In this document: one piece after another, positions 24,338-32,795 of the stretch | Position numbering within the stretch: position 1 is the stretch's first letter | How the letters are laid out: the number at the start of each line of letters is the position of its first letter | DNA from: Microbacteriaceae bacterium PS02344 | Lineage (GTDB): Bacteria > Actinomycetota > Actinomycetes > Actinomycetales > Microbacteriaceae | NCBI GenBank assembly: GCA_029959905.1 | Contig: JASCNZ010000006.1 | Span: forward strand, 32,626-96,625 | Direction of reading: 5' to 3' | Length of the DNA stretch: 64,000 nucleotides | Notes under the pieces: generated by a model | Seen by the model: only the letters and a program-made list of their open reading frames with translations | Database searches by the model: none | What the model was told of the DNA's origin: nothing | Program-made: the position numbers and the translations under genes

Positions 24338-24343
24338 AGCCTA
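24338..24343 (-). promoter_or_regulatory. -10 box, leaderless promoter of menF
   Basis: TAGGCT on the minus strand ends 6 bases before the GTG of menF. Confidence 0.55.
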
Positions 24344-24371
24344 ATCTCCGTGCGGTGCGCGGCTCCCCGCC

Positions 24372-24377
24372 TAGGCT
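24372..24377 (+). promoter_or_regulatory. -10 box, leaderless promoter of the DUF402 gene
   Basis: TAGGCT ends 6 bases before ATG 24384. It is the same hexamer as in the divergent menF promoter. Confidence 0.55.
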
Positions 24378-24383
24378 GAGCGG

Positions 24384-24953
24384 ATGAGCACCGCCCGTCC
24401 CGAGCCCGGCACCCCGATGATCGTCCAGTGGCGCAAGTGGAACGGGTCGCCGCACTGGCGGCACGAGAGCGTCTACCTCGGCGCCGACCGGTGGGGCGAC
24501 TGGGTCGGACAGCCGACGGGGTGGCGCAGCCACCGCCCGGGGCGGGACTACCCGGCGGGCAACCCGAACGTGACGCTCCTGCCGCCGCAGGGCGATTTCG
24601 CCCTCACGGTGAACCGACGGCATCCGAAGGGGATGCGCATCTACATCGACCTGGCCTGGGACGTGCGCTGGAGCGACGACCCGCTGCTCGCGACGGGTAT
24701 CGACATGGACCTCGACGTCGTGCGCGTGGAGGGGGAGCGGGGTACCTGGGTCGACGATCGCGACGAATGGGCCGAGCACAGCCTTCGGTACGCGTACCCG
24801 TCCGACGTCATGACGCGCCTCGAGTCGTTGGCCCTCGATCTCGAGGACCGTGTGCGCAGCCGGGTCGCGCCGTTCGACGACGCGACGGCGGATGCCTGGC
24901 TCGACCGCCTCGAGGCTCTCGGGCTCGATGCGGGTTCACGCCGCCTACACTGA
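24384..24953 (+). CDS. DUF402 domain-containing protein
   Basis: The protein has 189 residues and the DUF402 fold markers: a strand-rich region with YIDLAWDVRW, then the acidic DMDLDVVR and DDRDEWAEHS, then a helical C-terminus. Characterised DUF402 proteins include metal-dependent nucleoside di-/triphosphatases and FomD; the conserved Asp and Arg residues seen here would fit a phosphohydrolase. The substrate is unknown. The stop codon overlaps the -10 box of the next gene. Confidence 0.82.
   Translation: MSTARPEPGTPMIVQWRKWNGSPHWRHESVYLGADRWGDWVGQPTGWRSHRPGRDYPAGNPNVTLLPPQGDFALTVNRRHPKGMRIYIDLAWDVRWSDDPLLATGIDMDLDVVRVEGERGTWVDDRDEWAEHSLRYAYPSDVMTRLESLALDLEDRVRSRVAPFDDATADAWLDRLEALGLDAGSRRLH
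24946..24951 (+). promoter_or_regulatory. -10 box, leaderless promoter of menG
   Basis: TACACT ends 6 bases before GTG 24958 and lies in the last codons of the DUF402 gene. Confidence 0.55.
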
Positions 24954-24957
24954 TCAG

Positions 24958-25686
24958 GTGACCCCGAACGAGCCCCGCGAGCCCAACCGCGCCGACCTCG
25001 GCAAGGACCCCGCCCGTGTGAGCGGCATGTTCGACCAGGTCGCTGCCGGGTACGACCGCACCAACACGGCGATGACCTTCGGCAACGACGTGCTCTGGCG
25101 CGCCGCCACGACCCGCGCCGTCGCGCCGAAGCCGGGCGAGCGCATCCTCGACCTCGGCGCGGGCACCGCCTCGTCGTCGGCCTCGCTCGCCCGCAGCGGC
25201 GCCCAGGTGGTCGCCGCGGACTTCTCGCCGGGGATGCTCGCCGAGGGGGAGCGCCGCCACGGCGCGATGCGCAACCTCTCGTTCGTGCAGGCCGACGCGA
25301 CCGACCTGCCCTTCGGCGACGACGAGTTCGACGCGGTGACGATGTCGTACGCGCTGCGCAACGTCAACGACCCGAAGAAGGCGCTGCGCGAGCTGCTGCG
25401 GGTGACCAAGCCCGGCGGACGCCTCGTGATCAACGAGTTCTCGACCCCGCCCGGGGCGCTGTTCCGCGGGGCCTACCGGTTCTACAACGACCAGGTGCTG
25501 CCGCGCGTCGCGCGAGTCGCCGGCACCAACGGCGAGGCCTACGACTATCTCAACGAGTCGATTCGCGCCTGGCCCGACCAGAAGCGTCTCGCCGCCTGGA
25601 TCCGCGAGGCCGGCTGGGCCGACGTCGCGTACCGCAACCTGTCGTTCGGCATCGTCGCCCTGCACCGCGCGCGCAAGCCCCTCTGA
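24958..25686 (+). CDS. menG: Demethylmenaquinone methyltransferase
   Basis: MenG/UbiE methylates demethylmenaquinone with S-adenosylmethionine, the last step of menaquinone synthesis. The protein has 242 residues. Visible signatures are FDQVAAGYDRTN near the N-terminus, the SAM-binding LDLGAGTAS (near residue 65), the acidic strand-2 end, and the UbiE signature SYALRNVNDPKKALRELLRVTKPGG (near residue 130). GTG 24958 is placed by the family N-terminus and the -10 box. Confidence 0.94.
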   Translation: MTPNEPREPNRADLGKDPARVSGMFDQVAAGYDRTNTAMTFGNDVLWRAATTRAVAPKPGERILDLGAGTASSSASLARSGAQVVAADFSPGMLAEGERRHGAMRNLSFVQADATDLPFGDDEFDAVTMSYALRNVNDPKKALRELLRVTKPGGRLVINEFSTPPGALFRGAYRFYNDQVLPRVARVAGTNGEAYDYLNESIRAWPDQKRLAAWIREAGWADVAYRNLSFGIVALHRARKPL

Positions 25687-25715
25687 TGCGTCAGGCCCGC
25701 GTCGGTGGAGACCGG

Positions 25716-25721
25716 TAGGCT
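25716..25721 (+). promoter_or_regulatory. -10 box, leaderless promoter of the polyprenyl synthase gene
   Basis: TAGGCT ends 6 bases before GTG 25728. Confidence 0.55.
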
Positions 25722-25727
25722 GATCCC

Positions 25728-26789
25728 GTGACTTCGAGCCCCGTTGCCCCGGGTTCGCGACTGGCGAGCCGACTCGGTTTCAGCGACCGTGTCTTCATCG
25801 GCCCTGCCGCCCGTCGCGTCGCCCGCTCCATCGAAGACGGCCTCGAGCTCGTCGAGACCGGGCTCGCCGCCGACGTGCGCGTCGCCGATCCGCTCGCCGA
25901 CGCCGCGAGCCGCTACCTGTACGAGGCGGGGGGCAAGCGCATCCGCCCGGTGCTCACGCTCCTGGCCGCGCAGCTCGGCGACGGCAACACCCCCGAGGTG
26001 ATCGATGTCGCCAAGGCGCTCGAGATCACCCACCTCGGCTCGCTGTACCACGACGACGTCATGGACGGCGCCGACCGGCGCCGGGGCGTGCCCGCCGCGC
26101 AGACGGTGTGGGGCAACAACATCGCCATCCTCACCGGCGACATCCTGTTCTCCCGCGCGAGCCAGCTCATGTCGCGCCTGGGGGAGCGGGCCATCCGCCT
26201 GCAGGCCGACACGTTCGAGCGCCTCGTGCTCGGGCAGATGCACGAGACGCTCGGTGCCCAGCCCGATGACGACCCGATCGACTTCTACCTGCAGGTGCTC
26301 GCCGACAAGACCGGCTCTCTGATCGCCGCGGCGACCCAGGGCGGCGCGATCTTCTCGAACGCCCCGGCCGAGTACGTCGAGCCGCTGCGCGTGTACGGCG
26401 AGAAGATCGGCGTGGCGTTCCAGCTGCTCGACGACGTGATCGACCTGTCGTCGAAGCCCGAAGACACCGGCAAGGTGCCAGGCACCGATCTGCGTGCGGG
26501 CGTGCCGACCATGCCGTACCTGCTGCTGAAAGCGGGCAAGGCCGCCGACACCACCGACCTCGCGGCGCGCATCGACGACGGCGTGACGCGCATCGCCGAC
26601 GGTGCCGACCCGTCGATCCTCGACGCCGCCCTCGCCGAGCTGCGCGACCACGCGGCCACGGCGCAGACCCTCGACCTCGCCCTGGCGTGGACGCGCGATG
26701 CGATCGATGCGCTCCGTCCGCTCCCGCAGGGCACTGTGCGCGAGGCGCTGACGCGCTTCGCGAAGACTCTCGCCGAGCGCTCCAGCTGA
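25728..26789 (+). CDS. Long-chain polyprenyl diphosphate synthase
   Basis: This trans-prenyltransferase has 353 residues. The first Asp-rich motif is HDDVMDGADRRRG (near residue 107) and the second is LLDDVIDLSSKPEDTGK (near residue 235). It elongates farnesyl or geranylgeranyl diphosphate with isopentenyl units to make the menaquinone side chain. Chain length cannot be deduced safely, but its place directly after menG supports a menaquinone role with MenA as the user of its product. Confidence 0.93.
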   Translation: MTSSPVAPGSRLASRLGFSDRVFIGPAARRVARSIEDGLELVETGLAADVRVADPLADAASRYLYEAGGKRIRPVLTLLAAQLGDGNTPEVIDVAKALEITHLGSLYHDDVMDGADRRRGVPAAQTVWGNNIAILTGDILFSRASQLMSRLGERAIRLQADTFERLVLGQMHETLGAQPDDDPIDFYLQVLADKTGSLIAAATQGGAIFSNAPAEYVEPLRVYGEKIGVAFQLLDDVIDLSSKPEDTGKVPGTDLRAGVPTMPYLLLKAGKAADTTDLAARIDDGVTRIADGADPSILDAALAELRDHAATAQTLDLALAWTRDAIDALRPLPQGTVREALTRFAKTLAERSS

Positions 26790-26855
26790 CCCGCTGTCGC
26801 GGCGGCGCTCCCGTCCCGCCGCGCGCCCGGGCCGCAGGCCCACGAAAGGACTCCC

Positions 26856-28229
26856 ATGACCAAGCTCCGTCTGGCCATCGTCGGTGCAGGACCCGCGGGC
26901 ATCTACGCGGCCGACCTGCTGCTGAAGGCCGAGCGCAAGTTCGACGTGTCGATCGACCTGTTCGAGCAGCTGCCGGCTCCGTACGGTCTCGTCCGCTACG
27001 GCGTGGCACCCGACCACCCCCGCATCAAGGGCATCATCAATGCGCTGCGCGACGTGCTCGACCGCGGCGACATCCGGCTCTTCGGCAACGTGCGCTTCGG
27101 CGAGGACATCACCCTCGACGATCTCAAGAAGCACTACAACGCCGTGATCTTCGCCACCGGTGCGATCCGCGACACGACGCTCGACATCCCCGGCATCGAC
27201 GCCGTCGGCTCGTACGGTGCCGCCGACTACGTGAGCTGGTTCGACGGACACCCCGACGTGCCGCGCGAGTGGCCGCTCGACGCGGCATCCGTCGCCGTTC
27301 TCGGCAATGGCAACGTCGCGCTCGATGTGTCGCGCATGCTCGCGAAGCACGCGGAGGACCTGCTGGTCACCGAGGTGCCGCAGAACGTCTACGAGGGGCT
27401 GCAGCAGAGCGCCGTCACCGACGTCCACGTGTTCGGTCGCCGTGGCCCGGCACAGGTGAAGTTCACGCCGCTCGAGCTGCGCGAGCTGGGCGAGCTGCGC
27501 GACGTCGACATGGTCGTCTACGACGAGGACTTCGACTACGACGAGGCGTCGAAGGATGCCGTGGCCAGCAACAAGCAGGTCATGGTCATCGACCGCATCC
27601 TGCAGTCGTGGCGCAAGCGCGACTCGGTCAACAACGCCGGCGGCACGGCATCGCGTCGCCTGCACCTGCACTTCTGGGCGCGTCCCGTCGAGGTGCGCAC
27701 CGATGACGCCGGTCGCGTCGCCGCGCTGGTCTACGAGCGCACCCGACCCGACGGCCAGGGCGGTGCCGAGGGTACCGGCGAGATGCGCGAGGTCGAGGTG
27801 CAGGCTCTGTACCGCGCCATCGGGTACTTCGGCTCGCCGCTCGACGGCGTGCCGTTCGACAAGAAGCACGGCGTCATCCCGAACCACGAGGGTCAGGTTC
27901 TCGCGAAGGACTCGAACGAGCGCGTTCCCGGCCTCTACGCCACCGGCTGGATCAAGCGCGGCCCGGTCGGCCTCATCGGCCACACGAAGTCCGACGCGAT
28001 GGAGACCGTGCGCCACCTCATCAACGACCAGGGGTCGTGGTGGCGGCCCGAGGAGCCGTCGGAGGACGCCATCCCCGCCCTGCTGCAGGAGCGCGGCGTG
28101 CTCTGGACCGACCTCGACGGATGGCACCGTCTCGACGAGCACGAGATCGGCCTCGGCGCACCGCAGGAGCGGGCCCGGGTCAAGGTCGTGCCGCGCGACG
28201 AGATGGTGCGGGTCTCGCGCGGCGAGTGA
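26856..28229 (+). CDS. FAD-dependent ferredoxin-NADP reductase (FprA-type)
   Basis: The protein has 457 residues, related to adrenodoxin reductase and mycobacterial FprA. The FAD site VGAGPAGIYAAD is at the N-terminus, LPAPYGLVRYGVAPDHP near residue 45 is characteristic, the NADP site LGNGNVALD lies near residue 150, and the C-terminal ATGWIKRGPVGLIGHTK closes the FAD pocket. It passes electrons from NADPH to ferredoxin, or the reverse. Unlike most neighbours it has a leader with a ribosome-binding site (GAAAGGA). Confidence 0.93.
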   Translation: MTKLRLAIVGAGPAGIYAADLLLKAERKFDVSIDLFEQLPAPYGLVRYGVAPDHPRIKGIINALRDVLDRGDIRLFGNVRFGEDITLDDLKKHYNAVIFATGAIRDTTLDIPGIDAVGSYGAADYVSWFDGHPDVPREWPLDAASVAVLGNGNVALDVSRMLAKHAEDLLVTEVPQNVYEGLQQSAVTDVHVFGRRGPAQVKFTPLELRELGELRDVDMVVYDEDFDYDEASKDAVASNKQVMVIDRILQSWRKRDSVNNAGGTASRRLHLHFWARPVEVRTDDAGRVAALVYERTRPDGQGGAEGTGEMREVEVQALYRAIGYFGSPLDGVPFDKKHGVIPNHEGQVLAKDSNERVPGLYATGWIKRGPVGLIGHTKSDAMETVRHLINDQGSWWRPEEPSEDAIPALLQERGVLWTDLDGWHRLDEHEIGLGAPQERARVKVVPRDEMVRVSRGE

Positions 28230-28261
28230 CGTGACCCGGCGGCCACGTGGAGGCCGTCGGC

Positions 28262-28267
28262 TAGCCT
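28262..28267 (+). promoter_or_regulatory. -10 box, leaderless promoter of the hydrolase gene
   Basis: TAGCCT ends 6 bases before ATG 28274. Confidence 0.5.
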
Positions 28268-28273
28268 GGCCGC

Positions 28274-29347
28274 ATGGTTGACGACCGCGCGGAGTGGATT
28301 CCCGACGTCCTCGGCGACGAGTTCGCGCAGCGCACGCTGACGCTCACCGACGACGACGAGGGTCCGGTGGTCGCGACGCTCGTGCGGGCGCTGCCGGCGG
28401 AGGTCCCGTGGTGGAGGAGCATCCGCGGGCATCGCCCGCTGCTCGACGGCGTCGATGTCCTCTACGTGCACGGCTGGTCCGACTACTTCTTCCAGAAGCG
28501 CCTCGCGCGGTTCTGGACGTCGCGCGGGGCGCGGTTCTTCGCGCTCGATCTGCGCAAGTACGGGCGCAGCCTGCGCGACGGGCAGACGCCCGGCTATGTG
28601 ACCGACCTCCGCACGTACGACGAGGACATCGCCGCGGCGCTGGCGGTCATGGGGCATCCGGTGCGGTCCGCAGGGGCCGATCCGGCGGATGCTCCGCCGT
28701 CCGACGGGCCCGGTCGACGGCTCGTGCTTCTCGGACACTCGACCGGCGGCCTGACGCTCAGCCTGTGGGCCTCCCGGCATCCGGGAACGGCGGATGCCGT
28801 GGTGCTGAACAGTCCGTGGCTGGAGTTCCAGGTGGCGGCGGCGCGGGCCGCGATCGCCCCTGTCGTCGAGCTCGGTGCGCGTCTGCGTCCGCTCGATGCG
28901 GCGCCGCAGGTCGACCTCGGGTTCTACAGCCGCGCGCAGCAGGAGGTGGCAGACCCCGACGACCCGGTCGAGGTCGACCTGCGATGGCGGCCCCTGCAGA
29001 CCATGGCGGTGCACGCCGGTTGGTTGCACGCCATCCTCAACGGGCACCGCTCGGTGTCGGCCGGTCTCGCGATCGATGCTCCGGTGTGCGTGCTGCTGTC
29101 GGCGCGCTCGGCCACGCCGACGCGATGGTCGGACGAGCTGACGCGCGCCGACTCGGTGCTGGTGGTCGACGACATCGCCCGGGCATCGCTGCGACTGGGG
29201 TCGTCGGTGACCGTGGAGCGCATCGACGGGGCGCTGCACGACGTGTTCCTGTCGGCGCACGCCGCGCGGGAGGACGCGTACCGGCGGCTCGGGCTGTGGG
29301 TCGCCGGGTGGCGCGCCGGGTGGCCGCTCGCGGGAGCTCAGACGTAG
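28274..29347 (+). CDS. Alpha/beta hydrolase, possible lysophospholipase-type
   Basis: The protein has 357 residues, cytoplasmic, with the nucleophile elbow GHSTGG (near residue 154) and an oxyanion HGW box (VLYVHGWSDYFF, near residue 62). The later Asp and His (DDIA..., GALHDVFLS near residue 320) complete the triad. Related proteins are called lysophospholipases or serine aminopeptidase S33; the substrate is unknown. Its last ten bases overlap the end of the convergent GntR gene. Confidence 0.88.
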   Translation: MVDDRAEWIPDVLGDEFAQRTLTLTDDDEGPVVATLVRALPAEVPWWRSIRGHRPLLDGVDVLYVHGWSDYFFQKRLARFWTSRGARFFALDLRKYGRSLRDGQTPGYVTDLRTYDEDIAAALAVMGHPVRSAGADPADAPPSDGPGRRLVLLGHSTGGLTLSLWASRHPGTADAVVLNSPWLEFQVAAARAAIAPVVELGARLRPLDAAPQVDLGFYSRAQQEVADPDDPVEVDLRWRPLQTMAVHAGWLHAILNGHRSVSAGLAIDAPVCVLLSARSATPTRWSDELTRADSVLVVDDIARASLRLGSSVTVERIDGALHDVFLSAHAAREDAYRRLGLWVAGWRAGWPLAGAQT

Positions 29348-29970
29348 TACATGAGACGGGCGAGCCGTTCGGCGGCATCCCCGTCGCCGCGCTGCACCGC
29401 GTCGCGCAGCTCCGCATGGATGCCCCGCATCCGTTCGTGGTCGTCGACGGGCACGACCCAGTCGCGCAGATTGCGGAAGACCGCGAAGCTCGCGTCGTCG
29501 ATGATCGCCCCGTGACGCGGGTTGTTCGACCGGGCGCCGAGGTACGAGAAGAACTCCCACCGCCGCTCCGACGTCTGCGCGCCCGAGGGGAGTGCACCGT
29601 CGAGACGGTCGACGAGCTGTACGGCCGTGGCTCTTTCTTCCTCGGTGAGGCGCGGCACGCCCATGCGTGCGGAGACCCCGGCCTGATAGCCCGCGAACTC
29701 GCGGGTCGACGCGACCGTCTCGGGTGAGACGGGAGTGACCTCGGTGTAGCGGCTCGGGTACATCGTCACCAGACCCAGCCTCTCGAGGCGCTGCAGCGCT
29801 TCGCGCACGGGTGTGCGCGACACGTGCAGTTCGTCGGCGACGGCGACGTCGCGGATGCGGTCGCCCGGCGCGAGTGCGCCGTCGACGATCCGTTGACCGA
29901 TGTGGTGGAAGACCTCGTCTGCCAGCAGCTGCTTCGCGTCGCCCGTGCGGCGGCTTTCGATCGTGTTCAT
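29338..29970 (-). CDS. GntR family regulator with FCD domain
   Basis: The protein has 210 residues. The N-terminal winged helix (IRDVAVADELHVSRTPVREALQRLERLGLV, residues about 38-68) is followed by a helical FCD-type effector domain. FadR-like regulators respond to organic acids or sugars. The target is not evident: it is convergent with a hydrolase gene, and the nearest gene upstream on the same strand (yajQ) ends in a terminator. It may act elsewhere. Confidence 0.88.
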   Translation of the reverse strand: MNTIESRRTGDAKQLLADEVFHHIGQRIVDGALAPGDRIRDVAVADELHVSRTPVREALQRLERLGLVTMYPSRYTEVTPVSPETVASTREFAGYQAGVSARMGVPRLTEEERATAVQLVDRLDGALPSGAQTSERRWEFFSYLGARSNNPRHGAIIDDASFAVFRNLRDWVVPVDDHERMRGIHAELRDAVQRGDGDAAERLARLMYYV

Positions 29971-30115
29971 CGAGTGTCCCCAGAGTTCTCTCGTGCAGAG
30001 AGCGCCCCATTCGCCCTCGGCAGGAAACTACATCATGCACCTATGCGGCGGCAGAGTGTATACCGCTGCGTCTCGCGTCGACCCGATCCGCGCCCGCCCC
30101 GGGTGACGGGCGAAC

Positions 30116-30154
30116 GGAAGAGCCCCCCGACCCGGAGGTCGAGGGGCTCTTTCC
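30116..30154 (-). terminator. Terminator-like hairpin after yajQ
   Basis: The arms GGAAGAGCCCCCCGAC and GTCGAGGGGCTCTTTCC pair almost fully around a 6-base loop. It lies 32 bases after the yajQ stop. No long T-run follows on the minus strand. Confidence 0.65.
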
Positions 30155-30185
30155 GCGTCCGCTTCGAGGCGGGATGCTCGGATGC

Positions 30186-30674
30186 TCAGCGGTAGTTGAT
30201 GAACTGCAGGTCGATGTCGAGGTCCGAACCCTTCAGCAGCGCGATGACGGCCTGGAGGTCGTCGCGGCTCTTCGACTGCACGCGCAGCTCGTCGCCCTGG
30301 ATCTGGCTCTTCACGCCCTTGGGGCCCTCGTCGCGGATGATCTTGTTGATCTTCTTCGCGTTCTCCGACGAGATGCCGTCCTTCAGGCTGGAGACGATGC
30401 GGAACTCCTTGCCGCTCGCGAACGGGTCGCCCGACTCCAGCGACTTCAGCGAGATTCCGCGCTTGATGAGCTTCGACTGGAAGACGTCGAGCACGGCGTT
30501 GGCGCGCTCCTCGGTGTTCGCCGTGATGAGCACCTGCTCGCCGCTCCAGGCGATCGAGGCGCCGGTGCCCTTGAAGTCATACCGCTGCTCGACCTCTTTG
30601 CGCGCCTGGTTGAGGGCGTTCTCGGCCTCCTGGTGATCCACTTTCGAGACGATGTCAAAGGAACTGTCAGCCAT
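30186..30674 (-). CDS. yajQ: YajQ family nucleotide-binding protein
   Basis: The protein has 162 residues with the strong YajQ signature: [15 protein letters not shown] at the start, QRYDFKGT near residue 30, and [21 protein letters not shown] near residue 123. YajQ proteins bind cyclic di-GMP in some bacteria and are otherwise described as nucleotide or tRNA binders; the role in this lineage is not known. The ATG at 30674 is the family start and stands 6 bases behind TACACT; longer frames upstream are not real. Confidence 0.93.
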   Translation of the reverse strand: MADSSFDIVSKVDHQEAENALNQARKEVEQRYDFKGTGASIAWSGEQVLITANTEERANAVLDVFQSKLIKRGISLKSLESGDPFASGKEFRIVSSLKDGISSENAKKINKIIRDEGPKGVKSQIQGDELRVQSKSRDDLQAVIALLKGSDLDIDLQFINYR

Positions 30675-30680
30675 ACCAGG

Positions 30681-30686
30681 AGTGTA
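30681..30686 (-). promoter_or_regulatory. -10 box, leaderless promoter of yajQ
   Basis: TACACT on the minus strand ends 6 bases before the ATG at 30674. Confidence 0.5.
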
Positions 30687-30788
30687 CCGAGCGGGCCCGC
30701 GCGCCGCCTCCGTTGCGCAACCGCACGTCGCGGCGACGGCGACGCGCGGACCGCGGCGTTGCTCCCACCGGAATATCGGTGGGCGTCG

Positions 30789-30794
30789 TAGCGT
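30789..30794 (+). promoter_or_regulatory. -10 box, leaderless promoter of the 50-residue protein gene
   Basis: TAGCGT ends 6 bases before ATG 30801, which supports this very short gene being real. Confidence 0.45.
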
Positions 30795-30800
30795 GGGCGC

Positions 30801-30953
30801 ATGGCACGGATCGGCGGTCGCAATCTCGGCATGAGCTGGGTGGCCGGCATCCTGTGCGCGGCCGTCGTCGGCGGGCTGCTGTGGCTGTCGTTGCCCATGG
30901 CGCCTGCCCTCGCCGGGCTCGCCGGCGACATCCTGCGGGCCGCGTTCCCCTGA
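30801..30953 (+). CDS. Small membrane protein (50 residues)
   Basis: This short gene encodes 50 residues with one hydrophobic stretch ([20 protein letters not shown], about residues 11-30) and a second weaker one towards the end. No family is recognised. Support comes from its leaderless-type promoter with exact 6-base spacing, good third-position GC and divergent position from yajQ. It may be a single-pass inner-membrane peptide. Confidence 0.55.
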   Translation: MARIGGRNLGMSWVAGILCAAVVGGLLWLSLPMAPALAGLAGDILRAAFP

Positions 30954-31066
30954 GCACGCGTCGGGGTGGGGGAGAGGCGTCTGGCGACACGTCGGCACGC
31001 CTCCCGAGCGCTGTCGGCGCGCGGCGGTAGCCTCGGCACTGCACATTTCGACGAGAGGCGCACCCC

Positions 31067-32239
31067 ATGAGCGACCCCGAGGTTCACCCGGCCGACAAGC
31101 CGAAGGACGTCGACCACGTCGTCGACAGCGCGAACGCCGGTCTCGACGCGGCCGCGGCCGCGCGCGGCGACGTGCCCGGTACGCCGGCGAACGACGCGGC
31201 GATTCGCGACGGCGCCCCCGCAGACGTCGACCGCACCGACCGTGCGATCGACCCCGATCTCGCGGCCTTCGAGGCCGCCGAGCGCGACCACCCCGGCACC
31301 TTCAGCACGGCTGGCGCCGGCACGGCCGCGGCTGCGGCTGCCGCCGGATCGACGGATGCCCCGCGCGCGGACTTCCGCGCCGACGACGAGCGCCGCGATG
31401 ACGACGCCCGGGAGGTCGCCGCACGCGAGGCCGCCGCACGTGACGAGGCTGCACACTCCGAGGCCGCCCGCGACGAGGCCGAGACCCGCGAGGAGGCGGC
31501 GCGCGCCGCCGACCGCTGGCGCGACGACGACGGCACGGCCGTGCACACGACCTCGACCGTGCGCGATGCGGAACGCTCGCCGATGGCCGACTCCGCCTAC
31601 TCGGCCTCCGACCGCACCGACACGACCATCGTCCCCTCCGAGCCGGTGACCGGCACGAGCGGCTTCTCGGGTCCGCAGCCGATCTTCGTGCAGGCGCCGG
31701 AGCCGCCGCGCGACCGCGGCAACCGCGGCACGGCCGGCGCGATCGGCCTGCTGGCCACCCTCGCCTTCGCCCTCCTCTACCTCGGTGCAACGCTCGGGCT
31801 CGGCGCGATCGCGGGCGACGTCACCGCCGAGAACCTGGGAGAGGCGGCGCTGGCGCCGCTCACGACGTGGGGCTTCTGGACCCCCGTCGTGGTCTTCTTC
31901 CTCGGCTTCTGGCTGCTCGGCGCGATCATCAACCGCGGCCGTTGGGGCCTGTGGGTCATCTTCGGCATCGTCGTCGGCGTGATCGCCTACGGCGGTCACA
32001 TCCTCGGCCAGCTGTTCGAGGCGCCCTTCTGGGCGATCCGTTCGTCGGCCGCAGCCGACGTGGTGAACGGAGAGCTGCTCGCCCCGCTGGCGATCGCGGC
32101 GTTCGTGTTCGCCCGCGAGCTGACCATCTGGTTCGGCGCGTGGGTCGCGCGCAGCGGTGCTCGCAAGACCGAACTCAACATCGAGGCGCAGCGCGAATAC
32201 GAGCGCACGCTCGAGGCCGGACCCACGCTGGCGAGGTGA
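31067..32239 (+). CDS. Hypothetical membrane protein with Ala/Asp-rich N-terminus
   Basis: The protein has 390 residues. Residues 1-215 are hydrophilic and of low complexity (Ala, Asp, Glu, Arg; repeated EAARDEA-like runs around residue 120-150) and are probably disordered or coiled. The C-terminal part has about four membrane segments (about residues 223-245, 262-285, 288-308 and 332-352). I do not recognise the domain. It has GAGAGG upstream of the ATG. The following gene begins on its last base (TGATG), so the two are translationally coupled. Confidence 0.75.
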   Translation: MSDPEVHPADKPKDVDHVVDSANAGLDAAAAARGDVPGTPANDAAIRDGAPADVDRTDRAIDPDLAAFEAAERDHPGTFSTAGAGTAAAAAAAGSTDAPRADFRADDERRDDDAREVAAREAAARDEAAHSEAARDEAETREEAARAADRWRDDDGTAVHTTSTVRDAERSPMADSAYSASDRTDTTIVPSEPVTGTSGFSGPQPIFVQAPEPPRDRGNRGTAGAIGLLATLAFALLYLGATLGLGAIAGDVTAENLGEAALAPLTTWGFWTPVVVFFLGFWLLGAIINRGRWGLWVIFGIVVGVIAYGGHILGQLFEAPFWAIRSSAAADVVNGELLAPLAIAAFVFARELTIWFGAWVARSGARKTELNIEAQREYERTLEAGPTLAR

Positions 32240-32739
32240 TGGACCAGCCGTCGTCGAGAGACCCCCGCGGATCCGATCCCGCGGGGGTCTCTCCTGTCCT
32301 GGCGACGGTCTTCGCGACGGTCGGCTTCTTCGCGCTCGCGGTCTTCGGGCTCGGCGCGCTGAGCGTCGCCACCGATACCGACATCATCTCCACGCCCGGC
32401 CTCGGGCAGGGGCCGGGCGTCGGGGGGATGCTCGGCGCTCTCGTCGCCTTCGCCGGACTGCTCCTCGTCGCCCTGCGCCGTCGGCCCCCGTCGTTCTCCT
32501 CCGCTGCGGTGATCGCGGTGTGCACGGCGCTCGCCCACCTCGTCGTGGTCTGGATCGTCACCACCTCCGTGACCGCCAGCTTCCTTCTCGCCACGGCGGT
32601 CGCCGGCGATCTGGTGCGCGGCGGCACGAGCGCCGTGCTGCTCGTGGCGGCGGGAATCGCGGCGTGCGGCGGCATCGTGATGCGACGGGCGGGAGCGGGG
32701 CATCCGCGCTGGCCCTGGGAGCGCGACTCCGAGGGATGA
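32239..32739 (+). CDS. Hypothetical membrane protein
   Basis: The protein has 166 residues with four membrane segments after a short hydrophilic N-terminus (about residues 20-42, 55-75, 85-108 and 120-142). No family is recognised. It is coupled to the preceding gene by a one-base overlap. A perfect 15-bp hairpin lies within its first 18 codons (32256-32293), which is unusual: either the hairpin limits expression of this gene, or translation starts further down. Confidence 0.7.
   Translation: MDQPSSRDPRGSDPAGVSPVLATVFATVGFFALAVFGLGALSVATDTDIISTPGLGQGPGVGGMLGALVAFAGLLLVALRRRPPSFSSAAVIAVCTALAHLVVVWIVTTSVTASFLLATAVAGDLVRGGTSAVLLVAAGIAACGGIVMRRAGAGHPRWPWERDSEG
32256..32293 (+). terminator. Perfect 15-bp hairpin inside the start of a gene
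   Basis: The arms GAGAGACCCCCGCGG and CCGCGGGGGTCTCTC pair without mismatch around an 8-base loop. It looks like an intrinsic terminator or attenuator for the 31067-32239 gene, placed just after its stop but inside the coupled next gene. Confidence 0.6.
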
Positions 32740-32752
32740 CGCGCCGTCCGCC

Positions 32753-32777
32753 GGGCGTGTCGCCCGGGAACACGCCC
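32753..32777 (+). terminator. Small terminator-like hairpin
   Basis: GGGCGTGT pairs with ACACGCCC around a 9-base loop, 13 bases after the preceding stop. Confidence 0.4.
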
Positions 32778-32783
32778 CCCGCG

Positions 32784-32789
32784 TACGCT
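32784..32789 (+). promoter_or_regulatory. -10 box, leaderless promoter of the 215-residue protein gene
   Basis: TACGCT ends 6 bases before GTG 32796 and decides that start over longer upstream options. Confidence 0.5.
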
Positions 32790-32795
32790 GGAGGG

